In this document: one piece after another, positions 35,546-46,121 of the stretch
Layout of the letters: the number at the start of each line of letters is the position of its first letter
How positions within the stretch are numbered: the stretch's first letter is position 1
Translations under genes and position numbers: made by a program
Notes under the pieces: model-generated
The model's database searches: none
The model's input: the letters and a program-made list of their open reading frames with translations, nothing else
Told to the model about the DNA's origin: nothing
DNA from: Hermatobates lingyangjiaoensis
Lineage: Eukaryota; Arthropoda; Insecta; Hemiptera; Hermatobatidae
Assembly: GCA_026182355.1 (NCBI GenBank)
Contig: JAPFBL010000009.1
Location: 248,001-312,000 of the forward strand
Reading direction: 5' to 3'
DNA length: 64,000 bases

Positions 35546-35840
35546 GGGTGCAGGGTAGCAGTGGCTTGCGTGATCGACTGTGAACTGATAGATTTGGGTT
35601 TGACACTCACCCTGGCCCTCCATTTATTCACGCTGGGGATGACAAAAATCTGGGGGAGAGGAAGTTAAGCCGTCGGTCCCGAGTCCGAACTATATCAGGT
35701 ACTCTTTAAAGATCCCTACTTTTAATACACTTGCGTTGGGCAACTAACTTGTAAAATGTTCATTGTGAGGAATAACAAAGAACCAATCTTTGCCTATGAA
35801 AGTCCTCTCCTATGACATTCGCTGTAACCTAACATAACTT
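35546..35840 (+). mobile_element. tRNA-derived SINE copy
   Basis: Head GGGTGCAGGGTAGCAGTGG, B-box-like GGTTTGACACTC, body GTTAAGCCGTCGGTCCCGAG and tail AATAACAAAGAACCAATC-like words. Confidence 0.75.
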
Positions 35841-35934
35841 ATGAATTCTTGACTACGATGTCAATTTATGACATCATTGCGTAATTGCAAGGATAGCCAG
35901 CCACGCAGCACAAGCTGCTATGGCTCCAGACTCT

Positions 35935-36070
35935 CCCTACTCTACAAAACACTCGGGTTAGACAACATTTAGGACTGCCAATGTAAAATGTTCATTGTGT
36001 GATATCAATGTCTGTACCACTCAAGGTATGTCCTCTCATGTGAAGGCCACTGTAATCTAACCTTACCTAT
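35935..36070 (+). mobile_element. tRNA-derived SINE 3' fragment
   Basis: Only the 3' third (CGGGTTAGACAACATTTAGG, TGTAAAATGTTCATTGTGTG, GTATGTCCTCTCATGTGA) is present, about 100 bp after the previous copy. Confidence 0.65.
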
Positions 36071-36730
36071 CAGTATATTACCTGATGTGGAAACCAAGTC
36101 AGTGAATCATTTTGCATCACTGTAGAAATGATGGACTAAAAGGTTACGGTTAACTCTAATCTATATCAGGACAACTCAAAATATTCTGTTTCAATCGTAA
36201 CAAGCTTGTTCTCTTTTAACATTTTGTTTTGATTTCTTCTGGTTTAACATGCAGCTAGTGAAACTTCCAATACATCAAGTTTTCATAGATAAAAGGACCG
36301 TGCGAAACAAATGTTGTCCTAAGAAAACACGTGTCTTTTAGATTGTCAGGAATTGCCAGGATACAATCCGTAGAGGATCAATTGGAATTATTGTCTGATG
36401 GAAAGGACACGGCAGCAATGTAATGACGGTTATCAGGGAGCGTTGATTTATAGGCAGCTTCCCCTCAGAATGTCTACCCGAGACCCACAACAGCATTCCT
36501 CAACGATGTATGGAGGAAACGATTTTTCAGTCCTCTTATGTGGCTTTGGCACAAATATTACACAAAACAAACATTTGACTAAATTTACAAAACTCTCAAA
36601 ATAGATGCATGTTGTTAGTCCTACACGAGTAGTTGAAATCACATTAGTACTTGATACCATCATACCTCATACCCAGTGTGAAGATCACGCCAGTAGACGA
36701 AACAGCAATACCTTGTCGCAAAAGTAGATT

Positions 36731-36770
36731 TTAGACCGGTTTTGGACGTTATCCATCTTCAAGTAGAGTT
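36731..36770 (-). ncRNA. hammerhead-like motif, family H
   Basis: Read minus: CUUGAAGA (one extra U in the core), extra U, stem II GGA/UCC, AAA in place of GAA, and the self-complementary ACCGGU, residue C. Outer words GUAGA/UCUAC could close stem I. A diverged relic of the same fold. Confidence 0.45.
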
Positions 36771-37029
36771 CTACAACTTCTACTTCTATATATGATTAAT
36801 GATAGTATCATCTACTAATGTAATATCCCAGAATAAATTTATGGTGGAAAAATGAAGAGGTATCACCATATGAACGTGTGTGTAATGTTACAAAAACCTT
36901 ATAACCTATATGTTTCCTCCGGAATTTTTTTAGTCCAAAACATACAAACATGAATATTTCAGCATCACAAAGGTTAGTATAAGTTACATGAAGAAATTTG
37001 TAATCCCTCATACTTGTATGCTAATGTTT

Positions 37030-37075
37030 GAATCGTTTGACGACTTTCAAACATTCCCCATCTTCAAGAAGGACT
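37030..37075 (-). ncRNA. hammerhead-like motif, family H
   Basis: Read minus: CUUGAAGA, U, GGGGAAUGUUU, GAA, AGUCGUCAAACG. A plus-strand remnant GAAAGCGGTCAAAC at 37133-37146 repeats its 3' half, again in divergent orientation. Confidence 0.45.
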
Positions 37076-37149
37076 AAGCTTAATCGTTATATTGTAACTT
37101 TTTAGGAGTCATACAGAATGCCCGAAAGCGGTCAAACTACTTCAACACC

Positions 37150-37935
37150 TGTAAGCAAGTTAAAACGATTGATCACCTTTAACTGTAACTAAAACATAAA
37201 ATGTCAAAATATAAAAATTAAATATGAAATACCTTTGGATATTAAATTATCTAATCGCGTACTTGAAATTAATAATTATATAGTCACCTACAAGCAGCAG
37301 TTAAGCAGTTTCATGTACCGTCTTTGGGATTAATTTTGTTAATAACACAAGCGCATGTAATAAATTGCAACATATCAATATTTCTTACTGATTATATGTT
37401 ACATTCATAAATGCGGAATTTTGTTATTCATATTTTGTTTCTTTGTAATACTATTGAATGATGATATCTTGCATATAAATAAATGATATTTAACATTTTT
37501 ATAATTATATTTCAAAGCCATGGAAATTTCTACTAACCAATCAAATGTTGTAAGTTATAAAAACTAGTTTCAAAACTTGTTGTTCATCCACTGTTAGTCT
37601 GAATATTCTCTTTCATGTAACCGGAAAAAAATGTTGCCTCTTGGTAAAAGTAATTTCTACTTACGGAGTAAGTAAGTAAACTTCAGACATTTTATCCTTT
37701 TCGACTTTTGTGGACGTGGAAAAATCAATTCCAACAATCTTTTAATGAACACTCTATGTAATTTATCAATCTACCAAGCTGTAAGGTCCCGATATTGTTA
37801 CTATAACAGTTAAACCCAAATATGTCAATATTTATAATGACTTGTATATTGTTTAAAAATTATGAACAAATGTTACTAGATTAAAACCTTTTGTAGAGAG
37901 TAGATTTGTATGCCAATATGTACTTCTAAAGATTT
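37150..37935. other. AT-rich non-coding stretch
   Basis: No gene or repeat recognised. Confidence 0.5.
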
Positions 37936-37939
37936 CTTA

Positions 37940-38215
37940 GGGCCAAGTTGTTTAGTGGCAACATGATCGTCTCTGGAATTTGCGTACCCTGTCCCTCAAT
38001 TCATTCACACGGGAGGTGAATAAATCTCAGCACGTCCCTTGAAGAGAATATTAAACCGTCTGCCCCAAGCCTGTACGACGTCAGGTACTCGTTAAAAATC
38101 CCTGCTGTAAATACACTTGAGTTAGGCAAAATTTAGGGCTCTCAATGTAAATCGTCCATTGTGTGAAATAGTTCGAACTATGTGTGTTCTTTTGTGAGCC
38201 TGCCAATGCACCTAT
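37940..38215 (+). mobile_element. tRNA-derived SINE copy
   Basis: Head GGGCCAAGTTGTTTAGTGG, the hairpin region TTCATTCAC/GTGAATAAA, body ATTAAACCGTCTGCCCCAAG, GTACGACGTCAGGTACTCG and tail words. Confidence 0.75.
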
Positions 38216-38317
38216 ATAAAATTTCTTCGCCTATAGGACAAAACATAAAGTTATTGGTTTTACATTTCTTTTCTTGATTTTACTTTTATTTTATTACAGT
38301 ATCTTTTCATATCTTTT

Positions 38318-38460
38318 AAATGATCAAACTAATAAAAAAAATGGGAAAACAAGACTTTCTTTCAACTATAACAAGCGGTCTTGTTTTCCCATTTCTTATT
38401 GTGGTTTATCATTGATTGTTGTTTCACGTGTTTATATGAAATTTTTTTATATCTTTTAAA
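38318..38460. repeat. collapsed family A foldback
   Basis: The left arm (ATGATCAAAC ... GGGAAAACAAGACTTTCTTTC, AAGCGGTC) joins directly to the right arm at TTGTTTTCCCATTTC, with the turn inside the ribozyme, so no complete HHR remains. The right end is full length (CACGTGTTTATATGAAA) and the left arm starts at ATGATCAAAC. Confidence 0.7.

Positions 38461-38487
<27 letters not shown>
38460..38487. repeat. (AT)n microsatellite
   Basis: A short AT run between two foldback units. Confidence 0.9.
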
Positions 38488-38492
<5 letters not shown>

Positions 38493-38581
38493 AGGTATTG
38501 TTTTCTTGTCCACAATTACTAATAAACACTTTTCCTTCTTCTTAGAATTTGGTCACGGTTAATATACGGAATTACCTTTTC

Positions 38582-38620
38582 GCCAAAGTTTCGTCTTTAT
38601 TTTAAGACATCCTCAGAGCT
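38582..38620 (-). ncRNA. hammerhead motif, family C
   Basis: Read minus: AGCU, CUGAGGA, extra U, GUCUU/AAGAC stem II, GAA, ACUU (changed from ACGU), U, GGC. Core intact; helix III is no longer fully self-complementary. Confidence 0.7.
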
Positions 38621-38775
38621 ATAATCAAACAAAAACAGTGGACATTTGTCATACTCGTACTACTTTACATTCATCATAAAATTAGTAAGTAAGCCTTGAT
38701 TAAGTGAGTTTTTTGAATATTTATGATGAATGTAGAGTAGACATGACAAATGTCCATTGTTTTTTGTTAGATTAT

Positions 38776-38814
38776 AGCTCTGAGGATGTCTTAAAATAAA
38801 GACGAAACGTTGGC
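38776..38814 (+). ncRNA. hammerhead ribozyme motif, family C, intact
   Basis: Stem I GCU/GGC (one G-U pair), core CUGAGGA, extra U, a perfect stem II GUCUU/AAGAC with AAAAUA loop, GAA, ACGU, cleavage residue U. Good candidate for activity. Confidence 0.8.
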
Positions 38815-38904
38815 GAAAAGATGACTCCATATATTAACCCTGTCCAAATTCCAAGAAGGAGAAAAATTGTTTATATATAAATAATATATATATATATATA
38901 TATA

Positions 38905-39045
38905 TCAATGATCAAACCACAGTTGGGTTTTTGACTCTGACGAAGACCGCTTGTTACGGTTGAAAGATCTTAGTCTTGTTTTTCCATTTCATATTGTGGT
39001 TTGATCATTGATTGTTATTTCAAGTGTTTATGTGAAATCTTTTAT
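38905..39045 (+). repeat. family A unit, left arm reduced to a stub
   Basis: Begins ATCAATGATCAAACCACA, then turns straight into a plus-strand copy with a complete HHR and a full-length right end (GTGTTTATGTGAAATC). The left stub is the complement of the right TGTGGTTTGATCATTGAT. Bordered by (AT)n at 38882-38905 and 39043-39064. Confidence 0.75.
38933..38975 (+). ncRNA. hammerhead ribozyme motif, family A, intact (reference)
   Basis: Stem I GACU/AGUC; core CUGACGA; extra A; stem II GACCG/CGGUU (closing pair G-U) with a CUUGUUA-type loop; GAA; self-complementary AGAUCU giving a one-pair helix III alone or a six-pair helix between two copies; cleavage residue U; AGUC. All invariant positions match the hammerhead consensus. 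Confidence 0.85.
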
Positions 39046-39150
39046 ATATATATATATATATATATTGATAAAAGTATGGACCGTGGAATAGAAACAAAAC
39101 TAGTTTATCGGGACTCGGTCAGTTCTTCAGGTTCAAATTAAACTCTCATT

Positions 39151-39189
39151 GCCAACTTTCGGTTTTTATTTAAAACCTTTTTCATAGGC
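39151..39189 (-). ncRNA. hammerhead-like motif, family E
   Basis: Read minus: GCC, UAUGAAA plus AA where CUGANGA is expected, stem II GGUUUU/AAAACC-type, GAA, AGUU, GGC. Overall architecture matches family C but the core lacks the G of CUGA. Confidence 0.55.
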
Positions 39190-39346
39190 AGAAGTATAAA
39201 TTTTGAAACAGAAAAACTAAGTATTACATTACAAATAATTTTACAAAGAAAAATAATATGTGGATTTTAACAACAACTGCAGTCTGAATCTGTAATGTAA
39301 TTTGTAATGTAATACTTAGTTTTTCTGTTTCAAAATTTATACTTTT

Positions 39347-39386
39347 GCCTATGAAAAAGGTTTTAAATAAAAACCGAAACGTTGGC
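39347..39386 (+). ncRNA. hammerhead-like motif, family E
   Basis: Stem I GCC/GGC, UAUGAAA, AA, stem II GGUUUU with AAAACC, GAA, ACGU, residue U, GGC. Everything but the CUGA segment fits. All four family E copies show related core changes, so the change is old or the core is a variant. Confidence 0.6.
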
Positions 39387-40009
39387 AATGAGAGTTTAAT
39401 TTGAACTGAAGAACTGACCGAGTCCCGATAAACTTAAGTTTTGTATATATATATTTCTAAAAAGCCACCTTTTTTCCTATCTTCTGGATAATTATATAGA
39501 GATAAATTTCCCAAAAAACAGTAGCCCATCTAGATTCAAAAAACCTACCACCAAAACAAAGTACATATTTCTTCCTCATCAAAAAGTGATAATATTTCTT
39601 ATGCATTGTAAAGTAGTTTTTTTAAATATTTATGTATATACTTTTGTTAATAATTTATAAGTTTATTTTATTTAGTTATATTATGAAAGAGTATATTCCC
39701 TTTTTCGTTGTGGTGATTTGAAACGCACATGCTTTTCAAAGTGGGCGACTTTGTGAGCGATAAAGAATTCCAGCGAATCGGTTTAGCCTTCATGGCCTAC
39801 AAGGGAGGGGCAGACCCTGAGAAGTAAAATGTCCATAACAGATTTCAAAGAATATTTCCAACCAAAATTGTTTCTTTAATAAGAACATTAATTGTTAGCT
39901 TATATAACATGGTCAATTTGTATATTTATAACGACGTATGAAGATTTTATAATAAATTCAATGAAAATAAGGTGCATCTAAAATAATAACAATGTTTTCA
40001 CAATAAACA

Positions 40010-40099
40010 CGTGAAATAAAAATCGCCGTCCAAACTACAGTAAGAAATAGAAAAAAGACTAAGATCTTTCAACCATATGAAGAGGTCTTTGTCAGAGTC
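40010..40099 (-). ncRNA. hammerhead motif, family A, with 3' flank
   Basis: The HHR spans 40057-40099. Read minus: GACU, CUGACAA (core change), A, GACC then a changed stem II side, GAA, AGAUCU, U, AGUC. The full-length end word AAACACGTGAAATAA lies at 40006-40020. No opposite arm was found. Confidence 0.6.
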
Positions 40100-41040
40100 A
40101 AATCTGGTTTTGGGTCCTTTTTCTCGTTCTTACTCTGGTTTTGACATTGATCTAAAATATGAGTTGAATACGATAAAAAAAAAAAATATTTACTAATATT
40201 TTCAACAACCATTTATTATTTCTGTCAAACATCGCTATGACCATCCACTAATTACAAACATTTGATAGAATATTGGTTAATGATTTGATGATAAACAGTT
40301 GGATGTGCACAGATGAATCTGATATTGCAGTTACAACAAGAAATTAATTGAATTATCTGAAACAAAGAATTAAAAAGCTGTATAAAGAGTTTTGGCTGCA
40401 ACCCTGTATCCTTACCTTTAGTCATTAGGGGAAAATAGTAAATTTCATTTTCTCCTCTTATATTTTTAAAGAGGATTTAATGTAATTACAAATTTATCAA
40501 CTAAAATGGAGAGAATATCTGGGTGTTCGAGATTGCTTCTTACGAAAATTAAACCCAATATAGACAATATAAAACTTGTATATTTTATAAGAGTTTTAAT
40601 TTTATAAATGCTTAAGATAATTAAAGTTTTAAAATGATTTAACATGCTGATAACTAACAAATCCAGTAACTTTCTTTGACTACTTGAATAGTTGTCAGGT
40701 CAACTTTAATCCACATTGTGGTCAGTTATCTCTTTTAAGAAATTAGAAAATTTAGTTAATTGACATTCCATTATCATTGAATTTCACATATAAATACCTT
40801 TATCTGTAATCTATAAACACTAAAAAAAAATTGAAACTCAACATTTATGTTGAACAATATTTGTTAAAAATAGAAGATACCCTAGCTCTGACAGGAACAA
40901 ACAGCCTATATCCGCACCTATATCCTAAAATATACATTTCTATATGTGGCCATTCGCTTCTGCTTCATTGAAAAACACCCTATCATTTGACTATGCTCAC
41001 TTGATTTACTTTGTTATGAATATTTGTCTTGATTTAAACA

Positions 41041-42210
41041 TCTACATAAATAAAGGAAAAGTTTTGTCTGTACATTGCTTAGAACTGACTCATTCCAAGT
41101 CATCTTTACGTTTCTTAAATTAGAGTAACTGGATTTACCCTTAGAAAAATGTCTGTCTGTCGGTTTGTCCGCAAAATTTTGGCACAAGTAAACTCATCCA
41201 CCGTAAAACATGACGAGCTAAAAGTAGGTTTTTATGTCTAACTTAAAATCTAATCTTTGAATGAATAGAAAATTCAACATAGATGTAAAGTTATGGACTT
41301 TTACGCTGTCTTTTGCTAACTTCACAGATATGTTTATTTTGAAAATATACAGGTATAGCAAGTAGGTTTTGTTAGTTGATTTCAATTTCATTTGCATTTA
41401 AGCTCCCAGCAAGAGATAATTGACAAGGTGTTTCCCGAAGTTCAAGATCTACCATCTATTCAGAATAACTGGTTTTGTGAACGAGCAATTTTCACCCCCT
41501 ACAAATGAGCAGACAGGAAAAATCAATTAACAAGTTCTTGTACTATATCAAGCTGAGGAAAGAACTTACAAGTCCGTAAACAGAGGGTTAGTGATGAGGA
41601 AGCAGTTCATTATCCAATTGAATTTCTTGACTCCATGACTGCTCCTGGACTGCCTGCTCATGACTTAAAAGTAGGGGCACCAATCATGATGTTACAAAAC
41701 TTAAGTGCATCAAAAATGTGCAACGGGAGATGACTCCAAATTTGTGCTTTACACAGATATATCATAGAGGCTGATATCATGACTGGGTGTGGTACTAGTC
41801 AGTGTTTATATCACGCATACAATTGATACCTAGCAACTGTCCCTTTCATTCAAACGGTTGCAATTTCCCTTCAGCGTCTGTTTAGTAATGACCTTAAATA
41901 AGTCGCAAGGCCAAACTCTGTCTGCGGCAGTAATTGAAGTGAGTGAGTTCAAAGTGTTTCTCACATGGCCAACTGTATGTTGCTGTCAGAGATTCCAACT
42001 CTCAGTCCTTCCATACACCTGAAGGCAGGCAACTAATATGGTGTGTATACAGAGGCACTTACTTAACACTGTGCTCATAAGTATATTTTTTCCAATTCTG
42101 TAATTTTTTTAATAATATTTTGAAATACCACGTATCATCTCTGAGTTTTCTAAGAGTTGATATTTCCTTATTTTTCTGAAATACCCTTCGAAGACGGGCA
42201 CGTCTGCTAG
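41041..42210 (+). mobile_element. internally deleted Helitron
   Basis: The left end is A|TCTACATAAATAAAGG at 41041. The right end has a 5-bp hairpin AGACG/CGTCT (42192-42205) just before CTAG at 42207-42210, followed by T. A|TC...CTRR|T is the Helitron insertion rule, although the hairpin lies closer to CTAG than usual. At 1.17 kb it keeps only the last part of the helicase. Its 5' 160 bp matches the fragment at 4690-4870. Confidence 0.75.
41410..42035 (+). pseudogene. Helitron Pif1-like helicase C-terminal relic
   Basis: Frame-shifted fragments read like the last helicase motifs of Helitron replicases: QEIIDKVFPEVQDLPSIQNN, then WFCERAIFTP; DEEAVHYPIEFLDSMTAPGL, then PAHDLKVGAPIMMLQNL and CNG; and near 41880-41915 MTLNKSQGQTL, then FSHGQLYVAV-like sequence. 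Known roles are unwinding of the transposing strand. Stops and shifts make it non-functional. Confidence 0.8.
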
Positions 42211-42297
42211 TAATTTATAAAAGAAATTGAATATACTAAACCAAAAGTTAAGTATATATAAACAGAAGGGTCGTCGCCTGTCTTCGGTCTTTATATA

Positions 42298-42440
42298 TGT
42301 CAATGTTCTAACCACAATAGGAAGTGAAAAAAAAAAGACTAAGATCTTTCAAATTAAACTATCAATGCCGACGTTTGGGTTTTTATTTAAAACCTTATTC
42401 AGTAGCAGAAGAATAAGATTTTGAAAGAAAAAAACTTAAG
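42298..42440 (-). repeat. chimera of family A and family E units
   Basis: The left part is the family A end (ACCACAATAGGAAGTG, AAGACTAAGATCTTTC). At about 42351 it switches without a spacer to family E (AAATTAAACTATCAATGCCG). The E ribozyme remnant lies at 42366-42404 on the minus strand. The junction is in the ribozyme-flank zone of both. Confidence 0.65.
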
Positions 42441-42537
42441 TTTACATTAGAGATTTTTAAAAAAGAAAACAATATGAGAATTTCAACCACAACTGTCTAG
42501 TTAGAATAAATACGTGACATTTATTCACGTAAAAGAT

Positions 42538-42870
42538 AGAAACCTTTGGCCACATTATATCTGCATTGAAGCCAATTATATATGCAATTGATGCCAACTG
42601 CAATTTATAATATTTTTGCTAAATCATACCTAAAAACCATAGAAGTGAGAGATACATTTCTATGTACATCTATAAAGGCCATTAAAGAACTTAAAATTTG
42701 AAGTTGAATTTAGTTACTTCAATATGACATACAATATGACAAGTGTCGAGTCCGATGAGATTTAACGTTGAATTGTTAACGGCCTGAATTGTTTTTAACG
42801 AGTTTGATATTATGTTTACTTATAATAAAATTGAGTGTAGGCCACTCCAGACAGTTTAGTAGAAGTGTGT
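42538..42870. repeat. dispersed repeat copy 2
   Basis: The first 170 bp matches 27600-27775. The right end (42795-42860) carries, on the minus strand, the motif CTGGAGTGGCCTACACTCAA, also present at 6396 and 24150. The two may be parts of one larger unclassified element. Confidence 0.45.
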
Positions 42871-42879
42871 GTCTATTAC

Positions 42880-45110
42880 GTAAGCTAAGGCTCAAGTAAT
42901 TGATCTTTGAGAAAGTAAGAATGAATACACTCCTTCCAAACATAAAGCAGATATAACTAACAACAATGTATGGTGAATGCTTGAAATTCTATCTAAAATA
43001 TTATCCATTCAATAAAGTGAATTATTTCTCAATTGATTGGAAAACAGAACTCTAAAAATACCCATGCAATTAAATAAAGCAGAGTTCCAACTATCTTGCG
43101 TTATCAGAGGCACATTGCAGAGAGTCTGTTCTTTCTATTGATTTATTGTTCTTTGTAACTCGTTTTGATAAAATACCTCTAATCTTACTTGACAAGTTAT
43201 GGATGTTATCAATAAAATTATCGCAATAAGCATTAGGTTCCCTATAAGTTCAGAAGTTTACAGATAATATTATTTGAATACTATTGTATATTACAATAGT
43301 TCAATAAGCGTTCTATATTAAATATTGTATATATAAATGATACAAGGAAAAGTTGTCAAATCAAAAAATTAAGAATTACATTATTACTAAGAAATACATT
43401 ACAAATAAATTAGTATTTTCGGAAACATTTTAGTTTTTTATTCTCATAATGAAAAAACATAAGGTTTATCTTCTAATTATACATTTCCCATTCTTTTCCA
43501 ATAACAATAAGGTGACAATAGAAAAGATTGAATAAAACAGTTTTAGGTATCACTGGTATTTCTTATATTTTATCAAAAACAATAACTTATCAGTTTGGTA
43601 AATTAATGCCTTTTCAAAAACCTGTTTTATTGTTGTTGTTTTTTTTTGTTTTTTTCTCGAGTAATTTCAAATTTGCTGAATAATTCTTAGTATTTTTAAG
43701 TTCTTATGAAGGATGTTCAAAATTTTACTTTACTAAAAGAAATACCGTAATCATGAAAAAACTCATTTGTGGGACTTTCAATGCCCACTTCCCATCCCTC
43801 AGTCCTTTTTTGAAGTTTTTTTTATATCTGTGATATATATATATATATATATATATAGCAATTAACAGTGAATCTATAGCAATAGCTGGACATTTGTTTG
43901 GTGATGAGCCAGTCGGGCCAATTTCTTTTGCGACTACTTAATATTTGAAAGTACTACCTCCTTGTAGTTACTCCTTTGAATGAAAGGACTTTAGCAAAAA
44001 AAAAAAATCATAAAATTGTAATTAATAAGATCGAGGTAGGTATTGACAATGTTTTTTTTGTTGATGGGGGTTCTATGAAGGGCATCTGTCAAGATAAGTT
44101 CAAAGTATGCTGTTGCTATTGAAACTATATTTTAAAAAGCATCAATCATGATTGAATAATCACTATTTGACGGACTTTGTCATTGACCTTCCCATGCACC
44201 CTCTTCTTCCCACATCATGAGTGCTTCATCAGTTCCATTCATTTCCACAGAGCAGATATTCAAGAGAAGAAAGTGCCATGATTCGATGCAAATACCCATA
44301 TGTATATGAATACCCATTAATTCGATATAGCGTGACCTATTGCAATTTTAAATAGTGCTACACCTGTAGTTCCAGGGAGAATATGCTTGAAGGGTCTTTC
44401 TATTACTAATATCTCCCATTTGTATCCATATAGATCCATGAGCTTTTGGCTAGGCAAGCAACTGACACATCTGTTGAATAAATATCTGTTTACGGGAGTA
44501 GTTTGAAGTCAGTAGAGCTAAAGAAGACCGTCTCTTGGCTGTAAGCCTGCTTCTTCCTTATTGCTACTATAATCAAGGCATCGTATCTTTATCCACTTGA
44601 CTTTGTCATATCTTTTCTAAAAATCGGTCAAATAGCTGCCTACAGGCTACAGTACCTGTCCTTCATCTTAGCAGCTGAATATCACGCTCTGGGTTGATGT
44701 TTAAGGGTCAATAAGAAAGATAGGTTTTCTAAAGACGCTTAATCACTAAGTTGCTATCAAAAGAATCTATTGCTATATATCTACAAATTCTCTATCACGA
44801 TAAATCAACCTAGAACCAGTAACATAAGCTGAGATGTTAGAGTGCCGGGTGGCCTGTAGCTTTGAAACAATCAAATATAATCCCGCCGGAAATATAAATA
44901 GGAAGACATACATGTTTTCCATTTTTCCATTACTACATATTACGAAAGAACAACCTCACAGTTTACTACAGTAATAATGATTTTAGGATTATATATAGGA
45001 AGTATTGATATATTTAATAGAAGTAAATTTCCTTTCCACACATACACATATGAACTTAAGTACACTGCGCGCGCGCAATTTTAAACAAAAGACCTTCAAA
45101 AAAGAAGAAG
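42880..45110. other. non-coding stretch
   Basis: Contains (AT)n at 43830-43857. A segment at 44180-44480 reads partly protein-like on the minus strand but has stops; I could not assign it to a family. No gene called. Confidence 0.4.
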
Positions 45111-45149
45111 AAAAGATGTTTTCTGCATCTAGTGTTCAGTTGGGTGTTT

Positions 45150-45192
45150 GACTCTGACGAAGACCGCTTGTTACGGTTTAAAGATCTTAGTC
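45150..45192 (+). ncRNA. hammerhead motif, family A, one core change
   Basis: GACU, CUGACGA, A, stem II GACCG/CGGUU, then UAA in place of GAA, AGAUCU, U, AGUC. The left flank (TTTTCTGCATCTAGTGTTCAGTTGGG in part) matches the arm of the 20619 foldback. The right end is full length and runs into (AT)n at 45260-45273. The G12 change probably inactivates it. Confidence 0.7.
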
Positions 45193-45271
45193 TTGTTTTC
45201 CCATTTCTTATTGTGGTTTGATCATTGATTGTTATTTCACGTGTTTATGTGAAAGCTTTATATATATATAT

Positions 45272-45446
45272 ATGGTATTGAATTTGATAGCAGATTCTGC
45301 ATTCACGATTTTTTTACTTATAGCTTCTATTTTTCTCATGGTCTTCTTTTGTGCTGGTGTTAATTGCCAAAGCTAGCTAGCATAAGACTTAGAAGCTATA
45401 AGTAAAAAAATCGTGAACGCAGAATCTGCTATCAAATTCAATCCAT
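45272..45446. repeat. foldback without a ribozyme
   Basis: A 56-bp inverted repeat (45272-45328 and 45391-45446; GATAGCAGATTCTGC, ACGATTTTTTTACTTATAGC) around a 62-bp loop. It abuts the (AT)n of the previous unit. No hammerhead core is present. Confidence 0.8.
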
Positions 45447-45556
45447 ATGCTTAAAACAGGACTGGCTACCGAAATACACTAATATATATATATATATATT
45501 TCTATGTTTTGTTATTGAGGGCTAGGTCAAATAAAAGAAAATAAACTCTTTCCTAT

Positions 45557-45595
45557 GCCGACGTTTCGATGTATTTGTACATTATCTTCAGGGCT
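45557..45595 (-). ncRNA. hammerhead ribozyme motif, family C
   Basis: Read minus: AGCC, CUGAAGA, extra U, AAUGUA/UACAUC stem II (first pair lost), GAA, ACGU, C, GGC. Nearly intact. Confidence 0.75.
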
Positions 45596-45931
45596 AAAAT
45601 TAGAGTAAGAACTATAATACATTTACCAAAACAATCTACAACTCACATAGAGAACTAACACAAATTTTTGAGACCAACAGATACATACAAAAGGTTATTT
45701 TATAATCAAGTTGTTGAGTACATATCTATTTCAAAGTATCAGACAAAAGGAAATTAGTCCAAGGTAAAACTAATTTCCTTTTGTCTGATACTTTGAAATA
45801 GATGTGTACTCAACAACTTGATTATAAAATAACCTTTTGTATGTATCTGTTGGTCTCAAAAATTTGTGTTAGTTCTCTATGTGAGTTGTAGATTGTTTTG
45901 GTAAATGTATTATAGTTCTTACTCTAATTTT

Positions 45932-45970
45932 AGCCCTGAAGATGATGTACAAATACATCGAAACGTCGGC
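45932..45970 (+). ncRNA. hammerhead ribozyme motif, family C, intact
   Basis: Stem I GCC/GGC, core CUGAAGA, extra U, a perfect 6-bp stem II GAUGUA/UACAUC with CAAA loop, GAA, ACGU, cleavage residue C. Stem II differs from the 8540 copy at several paired positions yet pairing is preserved. Confidence 0.85.
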
Positions 45971-46121
45971 ATAGGAAGGAGTTTATTTTCTTTTATTTTA
46001 CCTAGCCCTCAATAACAAAACATAGAATAGAATAGAAGAGGTCAATAACAATTTGGAGTTTATATATATAAGTTATAAGATTATTGAGGATTTGGGTCTT
46101 AGGATTTAAACTACTTCTTTT

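Larger units (their letters stand above)
38505..38872. repeat. foldback element carrying a family C hammerhead pair
   Basis: Inverted arms about 38530-38680 and 38715-38865, including CTTCTTAGAATTTGG-like outer words, HHRs and CATTCATCATAAA/TTTATGATGAATG near the centre. Bordered by (AT)n on both sides. Confidence 0.85.
39066..39440. repeat. foldback element carrying a family E hammerhead pair
   Basis: Arms of about 165 bp (39075-39250 and 39295-39440). Outer words GTTTATCGGGACTCGGTCAG and complement, then AACTGAAGAACTG-like, the HHR core, and CAAAATTTATACTT near the centre. (AT)n flanks the left side. Confidence 0.85.
45500..46030. repeat. large foldback element carrying a family C hammerhead pair
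   Basis: Arms of about 250 bp (45500-45755 and 45770-46027), nearly identical, from TCTATGTTTTGTTATTGAGG through the HHR to TTTCCTTTTGTCTGATAC at the turn. The high arm identity suggests a recent origin or homogenisation. (AT)n lies on the left. Confidence 0.9.

Noticed and set aside
44180..44480. Protein-like reading on the minus strand
   Set aside because: Several stops, no recognisable motif; could not be assigned to a gene or element.
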